From JANQPX01 sp039197065 (lineage in GTDB: Bacteria; Pseudomonadota; Alphaproteobacteria; Geminicoccales; Geminicoccaceae): a stretch of 64,000 bases of DNA. The DNA is taken from NCBI GenBank assembly GCA_039197065.1, contig JBCCUL010000040.1, positions 13,054 to 77,053 of the forward strand. Reading direction: 5' to 3'. Positions 37,501 through 44,853 of this stretch are shown here, piece by piece. Made by a program: the position numbers and the translations under genes. Each line of letters opens with the position of its first letter. Positions within the stretch are counted from its first letter, which is position 1. A model generated the notes under the pieces. The model had not been told where the DNA came from and made no database searches. It worked only from the letters and a program-made list of their open reading frames with translations.

Positions 37501-38096
37501 GGGAGCAGGTGTTCAAGCCTACCGCGGCCTATGGCTACTGGCCGGCCGCCGGCTCGGGCAATGATGTGATCCTGTTCGATCCTGACGATCCGACGAGAGA
37601 GATCGCCCGCTTTTCCCTGCCTCGCCAGAAGAAGGAAAACGGCTTGTGTATTGCCGACTTCCTGCGCGATGCCAGCGAGGCGGAGCGCGATGTCATGGGA
37701 CTGCAGGTGGTCACGGTGGGTCAGCACGCTTCCGAGGTCGCACGGGAATGGTTCGCCGCCGATCGCTACAATGATTACGTCCGCCTGCATGGCCTTGGCG
37801 TTGAGCTGGCCGAAGCGCTCGCCGAATATGTCCACAAGAAAATTCGCGGCGAGCTTGGATTCGGCCATCTGGACGAGCGCGACCGTGCAGCGCTTATCAA
37901 GCAGGGCTATCGCGGCTCACGCTATTCCTTTGGCTACCCCGCCTGTCCCAATGTGGCGGATCAGAACCAACTCCTGGCGCTGCTCGGCGCGGAAAAGATT
38001 GGGATCGAACTCGGCGACGAAGATCAGCTCTGGCCGGAACAATCGACCAGCGCGATCGTGCTGCACCATCCGCAAGCGCGCTATTTCAATGTCTAG
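34578..38096 (+). CDS. metH: Cobalamin-dependent methionine synthase
   Basis: 1172 aa, all four modules in one chain. The homocysteine domain (1-320) has zinc Cys in LNCATG and GGCCGTE (about 287). The pterin domain (360-620) has DPLTFTICTG. The B12 domain has DVHDIGKN with the cobalt-ligand His at about 739. The AdoMet reactivation domain fills the C-terminus (YGYWPAAG, GYRGSRYSFGYPACP). It methylates homocysteine with methyl-THF. ATG 34578 is the natural start, because the extension from 34362 is antisense-like and overlaps metF. It is a little shorter than the 1230-1250 aa common in enterics and rhizobia. Confidence 0.96.
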   Translation: MTDFLDALAKRVLLFDGAMGTQIQGRDLSIDEDFLGQENCSEILNRSRPDLVREIHLGYLEAGADAVETNSFGGSPLTLGEFDLSERAFEINRLAATLAREAVDRMAGDKRTRYVIGAIGPGTRLPSLGHVSYQELEDGFAVQTAGLLEGSADVILCETCQDPLQVKAAVNGAKKAMIDAGTRRPLMVHVTVETTGTMLVGTDIAAATTIIDALDVDVLGLNCATGPQEMAEHLRYLSENFRGLISVLPNAGLPELVDGKTHYPLGPDELAGWLERFITEDGVNVIGGCCGTEIEHIQVLDAMLRRLANGKGQHAASGGRPAPKVREVNPAPGLASLFSAVEYRQENAYLSIGERCNANGSKKFREHQAAEDWDACVAMGREQVKEGSHALDVCTAYVGRDEISDMTEVVSRLRGSADAPLVFDSTELPVLEASLALYGGKGVINSINFEDGEQPPAARMTLARRFGAGVIALTIDEEGMAKKAEDKVRIARRLVDFACKKYGLPQADLMIDPLTFTICTGNEDDRKLGLWTLEAIEALAEEFPDIQIILGLSNISFGLNPAARHVLNSVYMDHAMQRGLTGAIVHTSKIMPLHKIPPEEVEAAEDLIFDRRREGYDPLQAFMALFADRKTTAVKKERPAEVEKRLSQRIIDGDRQGLEDDLDEAMAKHPPLEIINTHLLDGMKVVGDLFGAGKMQLPFVLQSAETMKAAVAHLEPHMEKVEGQEKGIVVLATVKGDVHDIGKNLVDIILTNNGYKVVNLGIKQPISAILEAANQNRADAIGMSGLLVKSTVIMRENMEEMTRQGMTTPVMLGGAALTRQYVEEDCSRAYGTGGVAYARDAFDGLHLMDKIVTGEFESHLAERKEKSTSRPRRKPRALEAMDAVPATLRPVEVEETRLRRNELSKGVDIPKPPFLGPKILEDVPVRALLPFLNDNMLYQFHWGYKKDGRSLDDFLKWANKELKPILTDLVEEAEREQVFKPTAAYGYWPAAGSGNDVILFDPDDPTREIARFSLPRQKKENGLCIADFLRDASEAERDVMGLQVVTVGQHASEVAREWFAADRYNDYVRLHGLGVELAEALAEYVHKKIRGELGFGHLDERDRAALIKQGYRGSRYSFGYPACPNVADQNQLLALLGAEKIGIELGDEDQLWPEQSTSAIVLHHPQARYFNV

Positions 38097-38146
38097 ACCG
38101 ATCGGACCAGCTCCAAGCGAAGCGCTCGTCGCGCGATGGCTAGCCC

Positions 38147-40480
38147 CTAAAATGTCGGGCTGTTGACGCCCGTGGTCGGCACACGGGTGAGCACGCTTGA
38201 CTGAGAAAGAGGTCGTGTCGTCGAGCCATTAAGAGCGGCCCCAGCCCCTGGCGGCTCGTTGGTATTGACGGCCGGCTCGCTCTCAGGCGCTTGTCCAATA
38301 GTCGGCTCTTCGGATGCTGCCGGAACGGCTGCAGCTTCCGCAGGCTCGTCCGCCAACGGCACGGGTTCCGCGGCCGGTGCTGGCAATTCGACCGTCGCTT
38401 CGGGGTCAGAAGCTGTGTCGCCTTCATTCTCGATCAAGAGCGGCTGACCGCCGCCTGCGCCGGCACGTTCCGCATTTTGCTGCTGCAGACGAAGGCGTCC
38501 CTCGCTGGCAATGCGCCTGGCCGTCCCTTGATTGTCGTCAAGCCAGCGCACGGCCGGCTCGAAACGGCGCCAAGGCGCGAAATCGGCGGTCGGATCAACC
38601 TCCAGCCATTTGGGGTGATTGCCTGACTCCTGAAGGGCCAACAGATTATCGAACAAGGCGCCGGTCAACCTGTCGAGCACTTCATAACGCGCTGAATCCG
38701 ATCGCCAAGCATAGGTCAGAAGAACGGTGCGTGCGGCGATCGTCGGCACCACATCGCCACCCGCCATCAGATTCGGATAGTCGTACCCGGAAATCTCGGC
38801 GAGGCGGTAGCTTCCGAAGTAATCCACGGAGGGAAGCGCCAATAGCTTGAGGCCACTGTCATCGTCGATCTGCTGCAAGAGCGGCATGGGCTTGCCGCCG
38901 ACGAAGAAAGCGCCTTGAATGTCGCCCTGCTTGAGCCGTTCGATCGCCGTGCGCGGCTCATAAAATGTCGGATCGATACTCATGCCAAGCTTGGAAAGAA
39001 TGACGGATCCTGTGATATCCGTCCCACTGCCAGGCGCGCCGAGATTGATCTTCTGCCCTTCGAGATCGTTGATGTTGTCGGTTTCGCTGCCGACCAACAG
39101 ATGAACTTCCTCCGAGAACATCTCGGAAATATAGGCCACCTGACTGCCCACTGACGGATAAACCGCCTGATCTTCGGCATAGTTCAGTGCATCGGCGCGC
39201 ACCCAGGCCGTATCGACGCCCTTCAGATAAAGCAGATCCGTGAGATTGCGGCCTACGCCGCCACCGTTGGTCGACAACAGTCTGACATCGCTCTCGACAT
39301 CGTTCAAAGCGGCGGCCAGTTCAGCGGCTACTCGGGTCGACGTATCGCCTTCCGTGCCCGCGAACATCGTCACCACGCCTTGATTGGCGTCCGCTTGGGC
39401 TTGCTCGACACTCGGATATCGTGTCAGCAGGTCCGGGGACAGCTCCATCGGTGGCTTGGGAAGCTCGACGCCTTTCTCGGCGAAATATCGAGCAGCGCCC
39501 TCATGGATAGGAAGAGGCAGGTTGTTGACGGCGTTATCCAGACTTATCTGCCGCGTCGTGCTGTGAAGACCGTGGAGATAATTGAGCTCTTCGAAGATTG
39601 TCTTGGTGATCTGATAGACCACGTCGTCGCTCACATCGGCGCGCACCGCGAGGATATTCGGCATGCCGATGGTGAAGATATCGCGGTCCTGGCCGGGATA
39701 GGTGCCGCCGGGAATGACCACCCGCTGCCAGAGCCTACGACCACCGTCGATCAGCGCCAGCTGCTCATCCGTAATCTCGAGCGCGTTGACCTCGTCGCCA
39801 AGCTTTTCAAAAACATCCTGAACGGCGCCGATCGGCACGCCGCCGGAGACGCTCATGCCATCGATCTCACCGGCCGCCAGCGCCTCGGCGCTTTCGCCGT
39901 AACCAAGCTCCTTGAGCTGAAAATCAGCATCGACGTCGACGTTCAAAGCCGACAGAAGCTTGCGATTCTCGATGAGGGTGCCGGACCCCTCGCGTCCGAG
40001 TGACACGGGACGTCCCTGCAGCTGGAGAAAGTCCTCGATCGTTCCGCTTTCGATGACGTCGTCGCGAACCAGCAAATGATCCGTGCTCAGCCAAAGCGTG
40101 GTAATCGCGCGCAGATCGTCATTGGGCCCAACGTCCGCGAACTGGCCGGTGCCCGTGCGAGAATCATAACCTGCAAGGGCGGAAATGATCGCGAATTGCA
40201 TGTTATCCTGGCGCATCAGCTCGATGTTCTGCCGCGAACCATTCGTGTTGATCGCGGTGAGATCGATATCAAAATCGGGCAGAAGCTTGAGTTTGATCAG
40301 CGTGGAGAGCGCAACCCCGACCGGATGGTAGGTCCCGCCCGTGCTCGCCGTGCCCAGCTGAAATGACGTTTGAGCGTCGGAGGCATCCTGCCCCGCTGCT
40401 TGCTCCGTCGCACTGATCTGGAAACAGCAAAGACAGATCGCTATGGCCAGACAGCGCCAAGATGCATCTCGCGCTTGCAT
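38147..40480 (-). CDS. Tandem TAXI-domain periplasmic binding-like protein A
   Basis: 777 aa from ATG 40480, which has AGGG 10 nt upstream and starts a signal peptide (CLAIAICLCCFQISA). ATG 40516 is an alternative. Domain 1 (about 38-340) opens with TASTGGTYHPVG, the TAXI TRAP binding-protein signature, and has VSLGREGSGT. Domain 2 (about 370-650) repeats the pattern as GRNLTDLLYLKG and INLGAPGSGTDITG. A tail rich in Ala/Pro/Glu follows (about 665-777), ending NSPTF. Normal TAXI proteins are about 320 aa with one domain. No TRAP permease is adjacent. It is a paralogue of the divergent gene at 40989. Confidence 0.85.
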   Translation of the reverse strand: MQARDASWRCLAIAICLCCFQISATEQAAGQDASDAQTSFQLGTASTGGTYHPVGVALSTLIKLKLLPDFDIDLTAINTNGSRQNIELMRQDNMQFAIISALAGYDSRTGTGQFADVGPNDDLRAITTLWLSTDHLLVRDDVIESGTIEDFLQLQGRPVSLGREGSGTLIENRKLLSALNVDVDADFQLKELGYGESAEALAAGEIDGMSVSGGVPIGAVQDVFEKLGDEVNALEITDEQLALIDGGRRLWQRVVIPGGTYPGQDRDIFTIGMPNILAVRADVSDDVVYQITKTIFEELNYLHGLHSTTRQISLDNAVNNLPLPIHEGAARYFAEKGVELPKPPMELSPDLLTRYPSVEQAQADANQGVVTMFAGTEGDTSTRVAAELAAALNDVESDVRLLSTNGGGVGRNLTDLLYLKGVDTAWVRADALNYAEDQAVYPSVGSQVAYISEMFSEEVHLLVGSETDNINDLEGQKINLGAPGSGTDITGSVILSKLGMSIDPTFYEPRTAIERLKQGDIQGAFFVGGKPMPLLQQIDDDSGLKLLALPSVDYFGSYRLAEISGYDYPNLMAGGDVVPTIAARTVLLTYAWRSDSARYEVLDRLTGALFDNLLALQESGNHPKWLEVDPTADFAPWRRFEPAVRWLDDNQGTARRIASEGRLRLQQQNAERAGAGGGQPLLIENEGDTASDPEATVELPAPAAEPVPLADEPAEAAAVPAASEEPTIGQAPESEPAVNTNEPPGAGAALNGSTTRPLSQSSVLTRVPTTGVNSPTF

Positions 40481-40516
40481 CGCGTCGTTTCCCTCACCTT
40501 GGTGTCTTGACATCAT

Positions 40517-40988
40517 TTGATTTGCCGATTGAGGTCGGTGACCGTGTCAATAAGGTTTTTCGCGATCAGACGCAATGCTAGGAGCCCAGTCTGAGATTTC
40601 CTGATCGTTCAGAATGTGACAAATCAATCACGCCAGCAGATCACGACAACACGCGATGCATTATCTTGAAAGTTTATCGTTTTGATTGTTATCTCTTACG
40701 GGCTGAATTGACTTCAGATGTTGATCTCATCGTTCTTGAAGTACCCAGATACAGAAACTCCCCCTGATACCTCGACAGAGCGGAGCAACAGCGTACATAC
40801 CGAATCGGGCCAGGCGCTCAGCCTGGTGACACAAATGTGCGTTAGCCCGACTGCGGAGGTCGAGCTGTTGGCCTTGACATTCTGTGAAGTGGAGAAACCG
40901 ACGAGGCGGCATAGCGTGGTCTATAGACATCGGAAATGGCTCTGAATATTAATACCTTAACTCAAAGATCTGAAGTGTTCAGTCAAGC
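40517..40988. other. Divergent promoter region between the two tandem-TAXI genes, 472 nt
   Basis: AT-rich. It contains TTGACA at 40874-40879 on the plus strand, TGTCAA (a minus-strand -35) at 40545-40550, and a short hairpin CCAGGC-N5-GCCTGG (40810-40826). A 75-codon frame at 40718-40945 has no coding signs and is not called. Confidence 0.5.
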
Positions 40989-43145
40989 ATGAGAATCGCA
41001 GGACGCTTCCTTCCTCGCCCGATGGCGAAGACGACAGACGCTACGCTCGCCGGCGTGGGCTCGGCAACGAAGTTGCTGCTGTCGGCGGCATTGGGCGCTT
41101 TCGTTTTCATGATTGCAGCAGCGCAACCGACGATCGCTCAAAGCGATGAAGCTGCGGTATCCGACAGCATGCTGCTGTCGACCGCGTCGACGGGCGGCGC
41201 CTTTCATCGAGGCGGCGTCAGCCTTTCAGCCCTGATTAAGATCAAGCTGCTGCCGAATGACCGGATCGATCTGACCACCAGCAATTCGTCCGGATCGCTC
41301 GAGAACATCGCCAGGCTTCGGGACGGCGTGTCCGACTTTGCGATCGTACAGGCGCTCCTCGGCGGCGCCGCGCGCTCCGGTACCGGCCTCGCCACAGACA
41401 TCGGCGCCCAGCGCGACCTGCGCGCCGTCACGGTGCTTTGGCCAAATGTCGAGCATTTCATCATCAGGAAAGACCTGGTGACGAGCGGCACGATTGCCGA
41501 CTTTCTGACCCTCGAAGGCAAGCGGGTCTCGCTTGGCCGGGAACGCTCGGCAATCGAATCGAACCGTGTGCTTCTTGGCAATCTCGGTCTCGATGTCCAA
41601 CGGGACGTGGAACGGGTTCCCCTTTCTTTCAGGCCCAGTGTGGCGGCTTTCCGAAACGGCGAGATCGATGGTCTCAGCCTGCCGGCAAGCACGCCGGTCC
41701 CGGCTTTTGTCGAGCTTATGAGCCAGCTCGGTCCTGATGCCGTCGTTCTCAATTGGACGGAAGAGCAGCGACGTCAGGCCGATGGCGGCCTTGGCCTCTG
41801 GTCCCCGCTGACGATCCCGGGCAACACCTATCCCGGCCAGGACGCACCGATCGAGACGATCGCGCAGCCCAACTTTCTCGCGGTTCATGCCGATGTCGAC
41901 GACGACGTGGTCTACGCCATTACGAAAGCGATCTTCGAAAACCTGCCCTTCCTGGAGCGCCTGCACGCCCCCTTCCAGTTCCTTTCACTCGACGAGGCGG
42001 TCACCGGCCTACCAGTCCCGCTTCATCCGGGTGCCGTTCGCTATTACGAGGAGATGCGTCTCGATCTTCAAAAAGCAGTCATTGCCGACAACACCTATGA
42101 TCTGTTCGGCAGTGAACTCCCCTCCCCTGCCGCCATCAGGCAAAGGATCAGGCAAGACGTCGTAAGGCTGATGTCGACCGAGGATGGGACCTCTGATCTG
42201 ATGATCGACGATCTTCTGGACGTTATGTCCGAAAATGGCCAGGTGCGGGTGCTGCCGATACGAGGCAGGGGAGCAGCGCATAACCTTGCCGATCTGCTCT
42301 ATTTGAGCGGTATCGATATCGGCGTGCTGCAGGCCGATGCGCTGGAACTTGAACGCAAGCGCGGCGTTTATCCTGATCTTGTCGGCAACATTCGATACAT
42401 CGCGAAATGGGCTGACAGCGAAATCCATCTCCTGGTCAGGGATGACATTCTCGACATCAGGGATCTGCGCAACAAACGCGTGAATTTCGGCCCTGAAGGA
42501 AGCGGCAGCGAGGTCACGAGCTCCTTGTTGTTCAACCGTCTGAGACTGCCGGTCGAACAGACCTCCTTCGGACATGGCCAGGCGCTGGAGAAACTGAAAG
42601 CCGGTGAGATTGCGGCGATGGTCCACGTTGCGCCAAAACCCGTGCCGCTGTTCAGCGGCATCGAAGTGCGCGACGGGCTGCGCTTTCTGCCTCTGCCAGA
42701 ATTTGGAGGATCGGATTTTTACCGGCCGGCCGATCTGACGGTGAATGACTATCCGACCCTGGTTTTCGGCGATCGGACCGTGGAGACGCTGTCCGTTCCT
42801 CTGGTTCTGGCGGCGTATGACTGGGCGAGCGACAGCGAACGCTATCCGCAGATCGCAAGCTTCGTCGAAAGCTTCCTACAGCGCCTCGATGACCTGCAGG
42901 ACCCGTCACGTCATCCGAAGTGGCAGGACGTCGATCCGGCGTTCGACCTGGTCGGCTGGCGCCGTCATCCCGCGGTCGACGATTATCTCCAGCAGTTGAG
43001 AACAGCGGAGCAGCTGACCGGCCAGGGTGGTCCATTGAACCAATCCGACAGCGATGATAATGCCGAGACGGAGGCAAGACCTTCTTCGGCGGAAAGCACT
43101 CCGGTGCAACGGATAGGCAACTCCTCCCGCCGTCCGGTTTTCTAG
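40989..43145 (+). CDS. Tandem TAXI-domain periplasmic binding-like protein B
   Basis: 718 aa. A signal peptide is likely (KLLLSAALGAFVFMIAAA, ending PTIAQS, about residue 50). Domain 1 (about 58-360) has TASTGGAFHRGG and VSLGRERSAIES, and shares NTYPGQDAPI with the GTYPGQDRDI of protein A. Domain 2 (about 395-640) has HNLADLLYLSG and VNFGPEGSGSEVTS. The C-terminal 40 residues are Ser/Asp/Glu-rich and end SSRRPVF. It aligns with protein A across both domains, so they share a two-domain ancestor. ATG 40989 has no good ribosome-binding site, and ATG 41022 is possible. There is no permease partner in the window. Confidence 0.85.
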   Translation: MRIAGRFLPRPMAKTTDATLAGVGSATKLLLSAALGAFVFMIAAAQPTIAQSDEAAVSDSMLLSTASTGGAFHRGGVSLSALIKIKLLPNDRIDLTTSNSSGSLENIARLRDGVSDFAIVQALLGGAARSGTGLATDIGAQRDLRAVTVLWPNVEHFIIRKDLVTSGTIADFLTLEGKRVSLGRERSAIESNRVLLGNLGLDVQRDVERVPLSFRPSVAAFRNGEIDGLSLPASTPVPAFVELMSQLGPDAVVLNWTEEQRRQADGGLGLWSPLTIPGNTYPGQDAPIETIAQPNFLAVHADVDDDVVYAITKAIFENLPFLERLHAPFQFLSLDEAVTGLPVPLHPGAVRYYEEMRLDLQKAVIADNTYDLFGSELPSPAAIRQRIRQDVVRLMSTEDGTSDLMIDDLLDVMSENGQVRVLPIRGRGAAHNLADLLYLSGIDIGVLQADALELERKRGVYPDLVGNIRYIAKWADSEIHLLVRDDILDIRDLRNKRVNFGPEGSGSEVTSSLLFNRLRLPVEQTSFGHGQALEKLKAGEIAAMVHVAPKPVPLFSGIEVRDGLRFLPLPEFGGSDFYRPADLTVNDYPTLVFGDRTVETLSVPLVLAAYDWASDSERYPQIASFVESFLQRLDDLQDPSRHPKWQDVDPAFDLVGWRRHPAVDDYLQQLRTAEQLTGQGGPLNQSDSDDNAETEARPSSAESTPVQRIGNSSRRPVF

Positions 43146-43281
43146 CGTCAGACGGTCGGATTCGACGAAGAGGCGCAACCCTCTCGATAGGCCCGATGAC
43201 CTTTAAGTCGGAGCGGCGCAGCCCCATTTCATGGGCAACCGGCTTCATCTTGAGCCGGTCGGGATTGGGAGAGCAGGCGCC

Positions 43282-43692
43282 ATGACGGACAAAATCAAAA
43301 AATCCAATGCCGAGTGGAAGGCGATGCTGACGCCCGAGCAATATCGGGTGGCCAGGCTGAAAGGCACGGAGCGGCCCTTCAGCGGAGAATATAATGACAG
43401 CAAGGCCGAAGGGACGTATGTCTGCGTCTGCTGCGGGCAACCGCTGTTCGCCTCGGAGACCAAATTCGACAGCGGTACCGGTTGGCCGAGCTTTTATGCG
43501 CCGATCAGCGAGGAAGCGGTCGCGACAGAAGCTGACTACAGCCTTCTGATGTCCCGCACCGAAGTGCTGTGCAGCAAGTGCGACGCCCATCTCGGCCATG
43601 TCTTTCCAGACGGCCCGGAGCCAACCGGCCAGCGCTACTGCATGAATTCGGCATCCCTGGAGTTGATGCCGAAGGACGGAAACCAGGAATAG
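43282..43692 (+). CDS. msrB: Peptide-methionine (R)-S-oxide reductase
   Basis: 136 aa. Zinc site CVCCG and CSKC (two Cys-x2-Cys), substrate loop GTGWPSFYAP, and catalytic Cys in RYCMNSASL. It repairs methionine-R-sulfoxide in proteins. GGAGAG upstream fixes ATG 43282, and the longer frame from 43231 is not conserved. A glutathione S-transferase gene follows by 18 nt, suggesting an oxidative-stress pair. Confidence 0.94.
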   Translation: MTDKIKKSNAEWKAMLTPEQYRVARLKGTERPFSGEYNDSKAEGTYVCVCCGQPLFASETKFDSGTGWPSFYAPISEEAVATEADYSLLMSRTEVLCSKCDAHLGHVFPDGPEPTGQRYCMNSASLELMPKDGNQE

Positions 43693-43710
43693 AACGGGGA
43701 TTGACCGTTT

Positions 43711-44376
43711 ATGGACATGACGAAGCTTGTTATCGGCAACAAGAACTACTCCTCCTGGTCCCTTCGTGGCTGGCTTGCGGTGAAGCAGGCAGGGATCGCG
43801 TTCGAGGAGGTCTTCGTCAATCTCGGAGACGGCGACTTTAAGGCTCAGCTTCGAAAGCAATCCAAAGCCGCAAAGGTGCCCGTGCTGATCCACGAGGGCC
43901 TCGAGGTCTGGGACTCGCTGTCGATCATCGAATATCTGGCGGAGATCTGTCCGGACGCCGGTCTCTGGCCCGACAATCGGGAAGAACGCACGCGCGCGCG
44001 CTCGGTCTCGGCGGAAATGCACTCAAGCTTCAGCGCCCTTCGAGGGGCGATGCCGATGAATATTCGGCGCTCCCTACCCGGCGTCGGCCGAAGTGCCGAA
44101 GTCGATCAGGACATCAGGCGCATCACCGAAATCTGGCGCGGCTGCAGGTCGGCAGCCGCCGACAAAGGAGATTTTCTCTTCGGCCCCTGGTGCGCCGCCG
44201 ACACGATGTTCGCCCCCGTCGCCAGCCGTTTTCGCACCTATGCCGTCGACCTCATGGATGAGCCCTCCGAACAGTATATGGAAGCGGTGCTAAGCTCGAC
44301 CTGGTTCAAGGAATGGGAAGCAGAGGCCCTCAAGGAACCCTGGATCGTTCCCGAAGACGAGGTCGATGCGGACTAG
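43711..44376 (+). CDS. Glutathione S-transferase family protein
   Basis: 221 aa. The N-terminal thioredoxin-like domain begins KLVIGNKNYSSWSLRGWLA, with Ser in the active-site loop, KVPVLIHEG (cis-Pro) and DSLSIIEYLAE (glutathione gamma-glutamyl contact). The C-terminal domain is all-helical. Likely cytosolic conjugation or peroxidase activity. GGGGA lies about 10 nt before the ATG. Co-oriented with msrB. Confidence 0.9.
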   Translation: MDMTKLVIGNKNYSSWSLRGWLAVKQAGIAFEEVFVNLGDGDFKAQLRKQSKAAKVPVLIHEGLEVWDSLSIIEYLAEICPDAGLWPDNREERTRARSVSAEMHSSFSALRGAMPMNIRRSLPGVGRSAEVDQDIRRITEIWRGCRSAAADKGDFLFGPWCAADTMFAPVASRFRTYAVDLMDEPSEQYMEAVLSSTWFKEWEAEALKEPWIVPEDEVDAD

Positions 44377-44853
44377 GCCGGATCCCGGCATGATGGATGT
44401 CGAGCCTCTCTCAGCCATTGTCTGAGAACAAACAGCAATCGACGCACGGCGCCATCTGACAGTGACATGATCTGAAGCCGATCCCGATCGGATCATGCCG
44501 CGCGCCCTTCCCATCTCTCAATCACCCGAGCACACTTAGCTCCAGTCCGCCATCTTCATGAAATGTTAAGACCATCATACCAACATGACGCTTTGGTCCA
44601 TGCGATCCTGGGAGTCCCAGCCTGGCCCTTCTTTCCCCTCGGGCGGGCGGATTCCCAGGATCGCATGGACCAGTCATGACCTTGACATGGGCTGGTTAAG
44701 AATGAGTGAAGAGGCGCTCTCTTAGGGCTCGCTCATGCGGGGACGACGCGGGGTAGCTGAGCCTAAAGCCTCTCAATATCGCTATCATTTCGGCTTTCAG
44801 CCGGCCGATGGCAAGGGCACCCTAGACCTGAAGCTTTTTGCGGCAGCCTGCTA
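44377..44853. other. Intergenic region with long hairpin element, 477 nt
   Basis: It contains copy 1 of the hairpin repeat (44594-44672), a possible 40-codon frame at 44735-44857 (ATG, AGGG 7 nt upstream) that overlaps the next stop by 4 nt, and single TTAA half-sites at 44566 and 44696. No other gene is supported. Confidence 0.6.
44594..44672. repeat. Hairpin element copy 1 (20-bp perfect inverted repeat)
   Basis: TGGTCCATGCGATCCTGGGA (44594-44613) is exactly reverse-complementary to 44653-44672. The stem extends inward by about 4 pairs including a G-U pair, for a stem of about 24 bp with a pyrimidine-rich loop. The same 20-nt left arm recurs at 51743. ATGTTAA lies 31 nt upstream. No gene covers it. 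Confidence 0.85.

Noticed and set aside
40718..40945. 75-codon frame between the TAXI genes
   Set aside because: No ribosome-binding site or recognisable features. The region is better read as shared promoter.
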